From contig QANU01006528.1 of assembly GCA_003254905.1 (NCBI GenBank), positions 36,688 to 100,687 on the forward strand: a stretch of 64,000 bases of DNA. Direction: 5' to 3'. The stretch comes from Nissolia schottii (lineage: Eukaryota > Streptophyta > Magnoliopsida > Fabales > Fabaceae). How positions within the stretch are numbered: the first letter of the stretch is position 1; every line of letters starts with the position of its first letter. Of this stretch, positions 36,636 to 48,969 are shown one piece after another. Both the position numbers and the translations under genes were made by a program. A model generated the notes under the pieces. That model worked only from the letters and a program-made list of their open reading frames with translations, made no database searches and was not told the DNA's origin.

Positions 36636-37289
36636 CCACCAAGTACAAGTTACGCGGGTGCGTGATCACAGGACACGATACCCAGACGATCAGGATTAGA
36701 AAGCACGAGAACCCATAATTAGGAAAGCAAGATTAAATTCTCCAGTCACCTAGTAACGTAGATAAAACTGCTCAGGACTAGTATGACTAATAATAATCAG
36801 TAGAGATTGTAGCATACATGTGCACATAGAGATCCCCTGAGCGGCCTGGAACATAACCGAAGAAAATGCGATGCCCCCAGCGTGTAAGGTTTCCCACTGA
36901 GAACGCGTCGTTCTCACCCCCACTCGTTTATGACTCCAGGAACTTATGATGAGGACTCTGCCGAGCCGCATGAGGAGCCGTGAAGGGCTGTGACGTGAGG
37001 TGGACACCCCAAGAGAATGGGTCAAGCAGGAGTGTTGCATGGGCTAAGTGAGATGTGTACCAGTTAGCCCTTATGGTTTGTAGACAAATATTGTATTTTG
37101 ACAGACTTGTTGCTTGTATATTACTTATTGTTACCTATGTGAATTCTTGTAAATATACGTTATGGACTGCATGCTTGCTTATCTATCTGTTGTTTGAAGC
37201 GGGATTGACAACTGTTAAGCCTAAAGGCTATATCGCTTGTATTAGATGTTTATCCAACGCACGGCTCATATCTTATGAAATAAACTATG

Positions 37290-37560
37290 AAAAGAAAGAG
37301 TTTAAAATCGGTCCATATTTTCATGAGTAAGTATTTTGAAGGATAATAACGGACTATAAGTATTCCCACCAAGTAATAAACAACCTAGTGAGCATTGCGT
37401 ACGACTTAAGCGTATGCTGTAACATCTTAGCTAACTGCCTATGCTCAATTCATACACAATGCTCACTAGGTTGTTGATCATTTGGTGGGAATACTTATAG
37501 TCCTTCACTACTTTTCGAAAATACAAGGTTAAAGAAAATATGGACCATTTTAAAATTTTT
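37290..37560. repeat. Large inverted repeat where LTR copies A and B abut tail to tail
   Basis: Arms of about 105 bases (about 37290-37397 and 37457-37560) pair closely. The best segment is ACTATAAGTATTCCCACC...CTAGTGAGCATTG at 37353-37397, matched in reverse at 37457-37500. A 59-base spacer separates them. It arises because the 3' end of LTR A meets the 3' end of the oppositely oriented LTR B. Confidence 0.85.
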
Positions 37561-40500
37561 CTACTTGTTACTTATTCATAAAGTATGAGCCGCGCGTGAA
37601 TTAAGACATATAATACAAACGATAGAGCCTGAGTTTACAAGGGGTTAATCCTTCGTAGTATACGCAAGTATAATAAGCAATTATATAAGCAAACGTGTTC
37701 CATCACAAATATGTACATCAACAGTAGAGTATTATAATAATTTACATACATGTGTCATACACATCAAAATACATATCAAAATGTCTATGTGGAGCAAAAC
37801 TAGACTAGCTAGTCCTCAGGTCTGGTCTTCTGCTAGCTTGCATTTGGTTCTTCACTGCTCCGCGGGTGGCTCCTCATATGGCTCCTCGTAGTCTTCGTCT
37901 GCCCCTGGAAGCATAAACGAGTGGGGATTAAAACGTTTGTCCTCAGTGGTTTACCTTAGCGTAGGGGTACTTCTTTAACTCACTTATGAACCAGGCCGCT
38001 CAGGAGATCTCTATGTTCACATGCATACTAGCATCCTACTGATTATTATCTTGGTCTAGGGTCCTGAACGGCTTTATCTAAGTTACTAGGTGACTGGGGA
38101 TCTAATCTTTTTTATCTTGGTTCTCGTGCATATTAACTTCTTTAGCGTGTATACATAGCCTTCTCGAGCGTTCCCTTGACGGTACTTACTTAATACATGG
38201 ACTTACATAAGTTATTCATCCTATACTTATGCATCACATATTCGTTCATCACATATTCATTCATCAAATATTCATTATATATCTTATGCATGGGGGAAAC
38301 TGGGATTCTCTTACGCTTCCGGTTGGGCTAGGGAACCGGTGTCGTGTCCTTCTTGTTACATTTAGTCTGCCGCCCATGTAGTCATGGCCATACGACTACA
38401 ACCACTTCTATTCCCAGATTGATGACAACCAGGCTGCGCTTTCACCTGGGTGTTTGCGATCCACTAATGGGGTCTAGTGTCCATTATCGACTATCAATGT
38501 GGGCTACCCATCCCCTCAGTGGGGAGGTGGGGATCCGTTCCCTTTTGACGTGACCAAGCGTGGACTCGTATATCATCATCCTTATCATTATCATTCGTTA
38601 GGTGTGACGTCACCCTCATCATTCATCATTTCTGTCTTTTATTCTTTCTTTATTATCATTAACCTCATTGACCAATCCACCCTTTTGGGACTGGCGAGGT
38701 AACATCCCTGACCAATCTACCCTTTTGGGACTGGTGAGGGGCGTGTTCTTAGACGTGCCAAGAGAGAGACTTCCTATCATATAACTACATACTTGTTCCC
38801 TAAAGTTCAATCATGATCATTAAGTATTAAGTGATTAACCTCTAGTTCTCTAAGGTTTCCCTAACACTTAGATGACAACCCTGTCCTTATGATGCATGGT
38901 ATCATAAACATTCTACATGCAATGTTCCGCATACATCATACATATCCATATATACATCAGCCGGCTAAATGTTTGTTGGAACTATGTGCCCAAGACAGTT
39001 TTCATAAACATTGGTTCCGTGGGAAATCACTAAGTTTCAGGCCGCTCAGCGCCCCCTTGGGTCCGCTCAGGTGTCCCTGAACCGCTCAGTGCATAAAATA
39101 GTTCAAAATCCCTTTTTCTTTCAATTCAGCCTATAGACCGATCAGCGGTTCGTGAGGCCGCTCAGCGGTGCCTGTCCGCTCAGCGGTTCATGAGGCCGCT
39201 CAGCGTCCTGTGTAACAACCTGACTTTTCCCTTCATTTGAAATGTCACATAATAAATAATTAAAAATATAATAAGAAAGAAAAGGTGAGATAACAATGAA
39301 ATAAAATTCAAATATTAATTTTATTCCTGTAATATTAATTAAAAATAATAATTCTGCGATCTCGTGGCGTCCGATGACGTTCGGGTCGATATTAGGCATT
39401 ATTAGAATTTAATTATGACTCAATAGGAGTCTGTAAAATACATTAATATGAAAATAAATTTAAGAATATTTCAACCAAGATTTAAATATTAATAAGGAAA
39501 ATTAATAGGTCGCAACGGTATGTCCGGAATATTTTTAGGACTTCCGTACATAAATAGTTAATGAGCGAACATGACCGAAAACACACTGAGGATAAAATAG
39601 GAAAATATGAATGGCCAAAGGCCTCTAAAGACCACGACCAGCCTCCTCAAGCCCGAACACACAACATAAACCACAAAAGTTATTTCCTTTCTTCTTCCTA
39701 TTCCAAGACCCTAAGCTCCATAACCATCAAAGTTTAACTACTATTCTTTGTTTTTCATCATCATCAATCACTCTTAAATCCATCAAGAAGGCAAGCTAGC
39801 ATCAAGGCTAGGAGTTCTCTTCACTTGGAGGAAAAGAAACCAAGGTTTCCATAACCCTAAATTCCATAACCTAAGCTTCCATCACTTCTTAGCAAAAACT
39901 CAAGCAACCAAGCTTCAAGTTCATTCTTTTCCATCATCAACAAGCTCTTGAGGAAGTGGGTAACTCTAGTTCCTCACCTCTTTGATGGTGAATGGTTGTT
40001 ATGTGATGCTATGTGTATGTTTATGATTATGCTTGAATATATGCTTATGTATGTTAGCAATTTGGTTTGGCTTAGGGAGATAATTCTGAAGGGTCCTGTG
40101 ACCTGGATTAGATAGGATTATTGTGCTTGGATTATGTGTGAAACTCAAGCAGGTGCCATGGGAGCAAAGGGGAAAGAAATGGAAGAAAATATGTATTCTG
40201 TTTTCAGGTCTCGCCAGGTATCGCTGAGCGGTGGGAAGGTTACCGCTGAGTAGCCTGAAGCTCACAGCGGGAAAGGATAAGGTCAAAAAGATATTTTTTG
40301 TAAGGCGGTGGAGAGGATTTGAGAAGGTGGCAGTCGCCAAGCGATGGGGTCATTACCGCTGAGCGATAAGACCTCTATCGTTGGACGCGAAGGCTCAAAC
40401 CGCTGAGCGACCATTAGTTTTTGCTGAGCGGCTTGAGACTAGAAAGTCTTATGGAACCCTCTTGAGGCACATAGTCCAATATTTATTGCTATATCTGTGA

Positions 40501-43122
40501 TTGATAGTTGAATTCTATGAAGTATATGCTGTATGTAAAGGAAATGTACCGAACATGCATATTACATGTAATCTGTGATGAAATCTATAGCATTTCATGC
40601 ATTCATGATACACCTAGTTTAAAGACACCAGAATTAATTATGAGATAAGTAAAGATTCTGAAATGGACCATAGGGAACAAGTATGCCATTCTGCAAGTAC
40701 AGAAATGCTGAAAAAGGGCCAATGCCTAATGCTGAAAAAGGCTATATGCCACATGCTGAAAAGGCCGTGATCACGTGAGCCAAACCATGATCCCACTTCA
40801 GGAGGTCAAGGCATCCAGAATGTGGAAGCCCGCCATAGGTGGTGTCGATATGGCATACTTGGAGGTGTGCGGTTACCACGCCTTTGCATTGTCGAAAGGG
40901 GGCAAGCTTAGGTGGGGGCACAATATCCGCCTACTGTCGAAGGGTCCCGAGAGGGTACACGGCAGGTGGAAGCCCACCGCAGGAAGGTCCAGACAGGGCC
41001 TACACTGAGGGTGCGAGGTTATTCCGTCATACTAATGTCAACAGAGGACATTACTATAGTGGGAATAACACATATTCCAAAGCAGGTTTATGCTGTTATA
41101 TTCTGTTATGCACATGTACATTCTGTTAGGCATGTTTATTCTGATGATTCTGTCATGTTTATGCTGATGACTCTGCTAAACCTATTCTACTGATCCTGTC
41201 ATGTTTATTCTAATGACTCTGTTATGCATACTCTGATGATTCTGTTATACATGGACGTCCGAATGTATAGTTCTACTGTTATGTCAGTACCGTCAAGAGA
41301 ATGCTCGAGACGGCTAAGTATTTGTACGAAATGTTAATCAGCACAAGAATGTAGTAAGCAAGAGTAGTTCCCATATCACATAGTAATGTAAATAAAGCCG
41401 TTCAGATAGGCCAGATAATAAATAGTAGGCTATTTAGTATGTATGTTTACTTAGAGATCTCTGAGCGGCCTGAAGTCCGACATAATCTGATACGAGACTC
41501 AGGAACTAAAGTTATTTCCACTGAAAACCTACCGTTCTCATCCCCATTGTTTTATGACTTCAGGTACCGAAGATGAATCTTATTTTGAGGATGCAGACGA
41601 GCCAGCTGAGCCATGAGCGGCTAAGAGATAGATAGATGTTTACATTTTTGCCAAGGACATACTGAGTAGTATTCCAGTAGTCCTTGTATTTTGATGTGAT
41701 GTATTCTGACTTATGTATTCAGTACTCCAGTTTATGTACATGTGATGTATATCTTACTTACTGTATATACAGTTATGTGACTTTGTCTGATGGACCACCT
41801 GTATATGTATTGGATGTTTTACTATCTTACAGTTATACGCTTTGTTATATTGTTTATTCTGATGCATGGCTCTATTTTAGTAATTATGCAATATAAAATG
41901 AAAAGTTTAAAAAATTGGTCCTTATTTTCTTAAGCCACTATTTTCGAAAGATAACTATGGACTAAGGTATTCCGGCCAAGTAGACAATAACCTAGTGAGC
42001 ATTGTTTACTATGTACGGGTAAACAGTTAGCTAGGGTGTTTCATCCTGGGCATGGCCTGCTCAACCTGCTTTGTTTTCTTACTTTCCTTTTTTCATGGAC
42101 ATTCCTTGGGGCTCTTCCACAAGTTCCAACAACAATTATCCAACATATTTCAACTCAAATAATCATGGAGAAGTCATCTACAACGTAAGCCTAGCATAGC
42201 TAACATAAACTACCATAGTCACATAATCACATAGAATCAACATAAGCACACATAGCCACCAAAGAGGGTGAGCAAGCCAAGTTTACCCACCTTCTTTAGA
42301 AGCTTTAAAGGCTGGTTGGATGATGAGAGAGTTGGGGGAGAGTAGTCCTCCAAGTGCAGAGCTTTCTCCTAGCTACCGTCATGGTTTCCGTAGCGCGACC
42401 GCAAAGCACACAGGCAGAGTTTCAACACTTCTAAGAGAATGGATGAGTGAATTATGAAGGCTAGTGCTTGGCTTTATACAACCACGAATTTGGCCCACTT
42501 TTCCCTTTCTGCCCTTGCCAAAATTACCATTTTGCCATTTCTAATTTAATTTCTTAATTAATTAATTGTTTTGGATAATTACAAAGTCAAGTCGGGTCAC
42601 CTCAATGAATAGTAACCCTTGTTTTATTATTTTTCTTTCAAAAAATCTGATGTACCACGTGGGGAGCTCAGATGTGGGTCCCACCCGGTCCCGTTTCACT
42701 CGTGTTTGGTCGTTCGCAGTCCCGGTGCGTCGCGTGCGGCCGTCCGAAAAATATTCCGCTTGCGCTTCAGCGACCCCCTAAGCTTCCTAATGAGTTTTTG
42801 GGGCTAACCTAAGGTGTTTGTAACTTTTTCCCGGTACAGGTTAGGTTTCGAGAGACTTGGGGCTCTCTGCTCAGTTCTACTAGCTAAACGGGGCTGTTCT
42901 AGTGTCTGCGGAATCGTCCGAAACTACACCGATTTCCATTTTACCGACACTTTAGGTTTTTCATCCATTTCTAGGGGTCGGGAGGAATCATTTGAGTGTC
43001 AGCAGAATTTATCAAAATCAAACAGAATAATTTCTACTGACCTCTACATGTTATCTCATATAAAGGGCTCTACAAACAATTATTTAGGGAAATTTTCACT
43101 AAGATAAGAGTGGGATGTTACA
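37418..43122 (-). mobile_element. Solo LTR copy B (reverse orientation), inserted in copy A and split by copy C
   Basis: On the plus strand it begins TGTAACATCTTAGC and ends GGATGTTACA, so in its own orientation it runs TGTAACATCC...GATGTTACA. Flanks TATGC (37413-37417) and TAAGC (43123-43127) are a 5-bp duplication with one mismatch. Removing copy C leaves about 2.86 kb, close to copy C's length. Reversed equivalents of the GCTCAGGAGATCTC and TTTATGC/ACTCGTT words seen in A and C are at about 37910-38010. No internal coding region, so a solo LTR. Confidence 0.75.
39211..42043 (+). mobile_element. Solo LTR copy C (innermost), 5-bp target duplication TCCTG
   Basis: It starts TGTAACAACC and ends GTGTTTCA, 2,833 bases, with TCCTG at 39206-39210 and TCCTG at 42044-42048. 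It contains repeated GCTGAGCGG-type words (40210-40430) and no protein domain, and it shares order and sequence with copies A and B. A single LTR with intact target duplication is the signature of unequal LTR-LTR recombination. The flanks, rejoined, continue copy B. Confidence 0.85.
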
Positions 43123-43146
43123 TAAGCAGTTAGCTAGGGTGTTTCA

Positions 43147-44640
43147 ATAACCTACGTTGACCCTTGGTACTATTATAGTTCAGAATTAGATCAACAATCA
43201 GGAGGTTTATCAAAAAGAAAAAGATTAGCTATTAGGATCCAGGGACTCAGATAGATTAGATTTCATAAGCTATCGAGGCCTTATTACTTGAGTAGTCATG
43301 TATAGTCAAACCGTATTGCTAAAGATCCGTCTATCTAGATACCTCCCCAATTGCTATTGATTTTAAATGTTTTTATGAAAGCTTATTATTAGCATTATGA
43401 TATTATAATGAATTTTCTATAATTATTATTATTATTGTTGTCGTTACTGTTGTTGTTGCATTATGTATGTTCATGTTTCAAAATGTCATGTGGGTGTTGT
43501 GGGTGATTGCTTGCTCATTGAGTCTTTCCTAAGATTCATCCCTCACCTCCCTTTTTAGGTTATTCAAGTAACAACAACAATTGTCAAATTCTAGTATCAG
43601 AGTTCCAATCTGAGCTTGGTCGTTTCTTTGCCTTGTCGTAAGAGTCAAAGTCGGTCTTTGGTTAAGTTAGTTAAAGTTTCTCCAGTGGGTCACATGCAAG
43701 GTCTTCATACATCACACCTAGATAGACTTGACAATTTTATTATTAAATCCAATTTTGTAATGCAGTTAGTATGATTGAAAACCATTTTGTATAAGTTATG
43801 CAGTTAATGAGTATTTTAGTAATCAATATGTTTTATCTATTTATAAAATATTTAGTTTATAAGTGAACAGGTTTCAACAACAAGGCTTCCGCAAGGGAAG
43901 TAGTCTCTTACGTGCAAATAATGATTTTCGGCTCGTTAAACAAGGTCTTTCTACATTGACATCATGATGGAGGACGACGATGGTGAACAACCAACATTCT
44001 AGAGGTGGAGGTGCCGAAAGCGTCTTCAGTAGTGGTCACTATACAAGGTTGGTGCGCGCAGTGACAGAGGGAGAAGAAAGCTTGTGCTGGTTTAAATAGG
44101 AAGATAAAGAGTATGCATATGGGGGTTTGAGTGAAGTTTTGACTGAAGTCTAAGTAAAATTGGGGAAGAGGACCAAAACTTCCGTGATTGGGTATTGGTA
44201 TGGGGTTTGGGAATTTTTTTTTTGTTTTTTTAATGTTTAGGATGGTAATTAGTTAATTAGGTCTTTGATTATTGAGATTAGAGGTTAAATTAGGTTCTAA
44301 TTTGGGAATTATAGTGTTAGTGGGATTGGGGCAGTGAATTTTTGCTTGTTTTTTAATTTCACGAAGACTGATATGAATGTTCCTACATCCACATCCAGAT
44401 AAATGTTCAAGATAGGAGTCTCAAGTGACACTAAACATATCAAATCAACAACTGTTAAGTCCTAATTATAGAAAAATGATGTTAGAAACTAATTTATTTG
44501 AGGATTGTCAACTTTAAAAACCAATTTAAAAATTGTTTAACTTAAAAATCAACTTGATCTCATACATAATGGAAGAGAGAAAATAAAGATAAAGAAAGAA
44601 AAAGAAAAAAGCCCCGTAAATATCAACACTATTAGGGTCA
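43147..44640. other. Intergenic spacer upstream of the ZIM-like gene
   Basis: AT-rich with TTATTATTATTGTTG microsatellite near 43418-43456. No domain-bearing frame was found. The last 200 bases before 44883 become CT-rich and probably contain the promoter and leader. Confidence 0.4.
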
Positions 44641-44882
44641 TACATTTTCACTTTTCCTTTTGCTGAGAACTGCTACGCCACACTTGCTTTCTCTTATTCT
44701 GTCATTCCTTCTCTCTCTCCAAACTCGTCCTCACACCCAGTCTCAGACAGGCACATAACCCAATTTCGTTCCTTTTCTTCGAAATTCGAATCCAATTTTA
44801 AAACTCTCGCTAGGGTTAGGGTTCTTAAACCTCTTGTTCGAATCGTCCCTCTGATGCGCCGGGAGCTCTGGACCACTCTGAC

Positions 44883-47800
44883 ATGGAACCATCAATGTAC
44901 GGACACGACCAGCCCGTGAACTTGCCCGGACAGATCGGCGCCGGCGACAGCGACGACGGCTCCGGCGGCGACATCGACTGCCACCACATGCAATACGAAA
45001 CGCACGCCCTTGACGACGGTAGTGGCGGAGGCCATGAATTGTCTATTCAACGGGGCGATGATTCTAGCCAGCTTACGCTGTCGTTTCAGGGCCAAGTGTA
45101 TGTTTTCGATTCTGTTACACCTGATAAGGTACGGTTTTTCCATAATCACAAGCAAAATTAGGTACATGATTCTCGCTTTTTTTTGGCCTACTGTTAATTT
45201 TCCGTAATTTTGTCATTAATGTTGCCGAGTATTAATAATTAGAATATAATTTGATACAGATTCTAATTTATTTTTTTTTGGGGAATTTTTTGTTGTTCCG
45301 GGATTGTAAAATTTCCGTTTGTTTGTTTGCTCGAATTAGCCTGAGCAGCTTGCAAAGGAAGAAATTTGATTACAGTTTTGCTTTTGATTCTTTAAGTATA
45401 ATTCTGCATTTTGGCTTTCGTGCAATAGGTTCAAGCAGTATTTTTACTGTTGGGTGGATGTGAACTACCTTCAGCAGCTTCGCCATGTGTGGATGCAGCG
45501 CCTCAACAAAATCAGAGGGTATTTCATTAGTATGATAGTAGAACTTCTATTAATGCTCAAGGGTACAGTACTGAGTGGCATTTTCTAATTCTTTTGGGTC
45601 CTGCTGCAGGGTTCAATGGAATATCCTACAAGGTGTAGTCAACCACAGCGAGTAGCCTCGTTAAATAGGTTCCGGCAGAAGAGGAAAGAGCGATGCTTTG
45701 ATAAAAAAGTTCGATATAGTGTACGTCAAGAAGTTGCACTCAGGTCTGATATTTAATATTCCGGTGTTTACAGTAGACAATTATGAGTATTAGATTGAAT
45801 TCTTTGAACTTCGCACATAGTTTTTTACAGTCTGTGCTTAAAAGTTGACGATGGATCCATCATTTAGTTAATGAGAAACTACACCAACCTCCCCTGAGGT
45901 CTATTGAAATTACACTGGTGGTGTGGATTGTGCGAGGTGTTGGAGGTGGTGGTGGTCTGGAGTTGGGTTGGAGAGAAGGCAAATTAGGAATAAAATAAAT
46001 ATTTAAGGAAAAATAGTTATTTTATTTTAGGTGTTTTTTAAATATATTTAAATTTAACATTTAGTGTGAAGGGGAGGTTAGTGTATCGTCATTAAATAAA
46101 TTATGGGAGATGGGTGATTTCTTACAATGTCGGAGGGAGTGAATTTAATTTCTAGGCTTCAGGAGAGGTTGATGTAATTCCCGTTTAATTAATGATTAAG
46201 AATGTGTTTGCTACCGACATCTATTAAACAATTTCGTCATAAGTAGTGGTTTTAGGTGTTCTTTGTGATGATAGGATACCGCTTAAGCTTAAGAAAATTT
46301 TACTGCATGACTATAAGACTGACAATGTTGTATGAGACTGAATGTTGGATGGTAAAAAGCCAACTAGAAAAACAACTTAATGTTGAAGAGATGAAGATGC
46401 TGTGATGGATGAATGGTTACACCAAACAAAATGGGGTTATGAACGAAGGACTAGTTAGAAAGTTGGGGTAGCTCTTGTTGTGAAAAATATAGTAGAATCT
46501 CGCCTTAGGTGGTTTGGGTGTGTAGAGAAGAAGGCCTATATAAGCACTAGTAATTAGAGTAGATCAGATGGAGAGGAGTACAATAGCTCAAGGTAGAGGA
46601 AGACCTAGGAAAACATAGGGGAAACTACTATAAGAGATCTAGACTTTAATGGTTTAAATGTTAACATGATTTTTGATAGAACACTATGGTGTCGTCTGGT
46701 CCATGTAGTGCTTTGATGTTCTTTCCTCCACCTCTCTTTAACAAAATTTTAATTTATGAAGAATTTTAATATAGTGCATACTTGATCAGCTTCTCCATCA
46801 GTGGGGGTTAATGCATGATACATCCAATAATTATACATGCTAGAGTGAAATTTGAGTAATAGTGCCTTGCGATTTGCTTGGTGTATGTAATGTTTAGTCA
46901 TTTGTTTACACAAATGACTTGGAGTTGTAGTAAGTAAAACTTATAGCTTTCTTTCTCATACAAATATATTGTGCTTTTCAATGTACGAAGAAATGGAAGC
47001 TTTTTCCATCTACTTAATTGTTGCATGTTATCACTATTACACTTCTTTCTTGTTGCTCATCCTTGTAGCTGTTAAATTTTTTATATGCATGCCTATTTCT
47101 TACGTATTTGTTGTTTACATATAGGATGCACCGTAACAAGGGTCAATTTACTTCCAAAAAACAAGACGGAGCTAATAGTTGGGGTACAGACCAGGAGTCT
47201 GGTCAGGATGATAATCAATCAGAAACCTCGTGAGTTTCATGTTACCTTCATAACGTTGCAGCCAAAAGTTCTTTATTAATCCTGATATTTTGTGACTTAT
47301 TTGCATGTTTGGTGTTGCCATTTGAATTGCAATCCATTATAGCCTAATTTTGTTTAAAACATTTTTTTATATTTTACATCATGTGTCAGATTTGCATTTT
47401 GTGCCATTTCCCCTTGATTGGGACTTTGGGAGATATGTAACTGTGTATTTTACCTTCTTTTTTATTGCAATTTTGTATAGGTGCATGCATTGTGGCATAA
47501 GTTCGAAATCCACCCCAATGATGCGGCGAGGGCCATCTGGTCCAAGGTCACTTTGCAATGCTTGTGGGCTTTTTTGGTCAAATAGGGTAGGTATTTTCTT
47601 CAAATGGTTTGTGAAAAATGCTTTTGATAACGTATAAATTGATGCAACTAGAGAAATTAAAATTGAATATGTGAAATTTACTCTTCTTGTCAATGTATAT
47701 TCTGCAGCTACATAATTTTCTAATATATAATCGAACTTTTCAAGTCTCCCATGAAGCAGTTTAATTTCTAAAATAGCAGACAAGAGTCGGATATGGGACT

Positions 47801-48724
47801 TTATCTTACTCTCTTGTATGCCATTTTGCTGTATGCATAGGGCATGTTGTGCATCTGTTTTTTCCAGCTTTTGCAGATTTTGTTTCTAGTGAATGCCCTG
47901 CCCTGTTACTTTATTTATTGGAATTTGGAAATGCACACTGTTATGGAGCTGAGATTTAGCTTGAGGAGATGCTAAAGCCCTGTAGTTTCAGTCTTATTTT
48001 GTATAATCAATCAGCATTGTTAAAATTCAGTTTCATTTTATCTCTTTCAGATTTAAATGTAATGTCCAAGACATTGTGTTTGAATATTTTAGTTTTCTCT
48101 GGTTTAAAATTATTGAAGAGCTATGTTTGGCTACTATTGATATTATGATTTGCCCTTTCGCTACATTGACCACCATACTGAATATAATGTGATGTAAATA
48201 ACCATGAAGGTCTGTCTTTTGGTACTTGATTTTATTTCCACTTCCAGCTGAATTGTGGACTTAAATGGAGCGAAAACTAATTTTTTGAATTTTTGCAAGA
48301 AAATGGGAGAATCAATTGGTATATCATGTGGGGTATTTTCTCCAATGTGAATCTGCAATTTCTTTAAGGCTGACATCTGAGTTGCCAGTAGTCCCACTTT
48401 TTAATGATGATAATATGATACTCTGCAGGGATTTTTGAGAGACCTTTCTAAGAGAAATCAGGAAAACTCTCTTGTACCAGTTCAGCAGGTATGCTTTTCA
48501 TTTGCTACATGATTAGATTGTCTAATTAATCAACATGGTAATGTGCATCCGTTTAATCTCCTTTTTTTATTTGGTTTTTTTTTTGTCTTTTTTGTTTTTG
48601 TTTTTTTTATGATGGCCAGGTTGATGAAGGTAATGAGTCAGACTGTCGGACTAGCATCCCTGCACATAACAATCTTGCTGCTTTCTCTGATAATGGTAAT
48701 CCAGCTTTGGTAGCTGATCGTTGA
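44883..48724 (+). CDS. GATA25: TIFY-CCT-GATA transcription factor, ZIM/GATA25 type
   Basis: Seven exons, 44883-45128, 45429-45518, 45610-45743, 47125-47229, 47481-47586, 48429-48488 and 48620-48724, join in phase to 281 codons plus stop. The N-terminus is acidic and Gly-rich. The TIFY/ZIM domain lies at about 62-100 ([13 protein letters not shown]), with the TIFY core replaced by LSFQG as in this subgroup. The CCT domain lies at about 125-168 ([20 protein letters not shown]). The GATA finger is C193-x2-C196-x20-C217-x2-C220, the 20-residue class III loop, followed by [14 protein letters not shown]. Spacing and linker words ([18 protein letters not shown]) fit Arabidopsis ZIM better than ZML1/ZML2, as I recall them. 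Nuclear DNA-binding protein; ZIM overexpression elongates hypocotyls. Intron 3 (1.4 kb) holds a MITE and LINE debris. Confidence 0.92.
45875..46184. mobile_element. MITE in intron 3 of the ZIM-like gene
   Basis: Imperfect inverted ends pair ACACCAACCTCCCCTGAGG (left) with ACATCAACCTCTCCTGAAGC (right, in reverse). TTAGTTAATGA (45864-45874) and TTAATTAATGA (46185-46195) flank it, an apparent 9-11 bp duplication with one mismatch. The interior is GGTGGTGG-rich, then AT-rich, with no coding potential. The duplication length suggests a Mutator-derived MITE. Confidence 0.7.
46255..46735 (+). mobile_element. LINE 3' fragment in intron 3 of the ZIM-like gene
   Basis: Degenerate frames read [13 protein letters not shown], then [15 protein letters not shown], then [22 protein letters not shown]. 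These are the characteristic closing blocks of plant L1 ORF2. Several stops and frameshifts are present. Same orientation as the gene. Confidence 0.7.
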
Positions 48725-48969
48725 GTTTTCCAGCCACAGACAATGCTAGTGTTGTAATAATTTCATTCCGATTGACCAATAGAATGTACAGTTTATAGCA
48801 ATGCTCTCATCAATACAAGGGGTCTATTTCTTTACGCTTGGATTGGTGGCATTAACTGTTGATCTCTGAATGAACCCGGGATTTAAATGATAACTTGGTC
48901 ATTTCATACAGCGGTTTTAGTTTGGGCTTACCTAATTCTTTGAATTTGAGTTTTACCTAGAGATAATTT

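Larger units (their letters stand above)
36640..43146 (+). mobile_element. LTR copy A (outer), 5'-truncated, split by copy B
   Basis: The left part runs from about 36640 to 37417 and matches copy C: AGATCCCCTGAGCGGCCTGG at about 36829 against AGATCTCTGAGCGGCCTG at about 41452, and AACCTAGTGAGCATTG near 37382 against the same words near 41989. Its missing 3' end (AGTTAGCTAGGGTGTTTCA) lies at 43128-43146, beyond copy B. The element-flanking 5' end was not found, so it is truncated or very diverged upstream. No internal retrotransposon genes accompany it. Confidence 0.7.
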
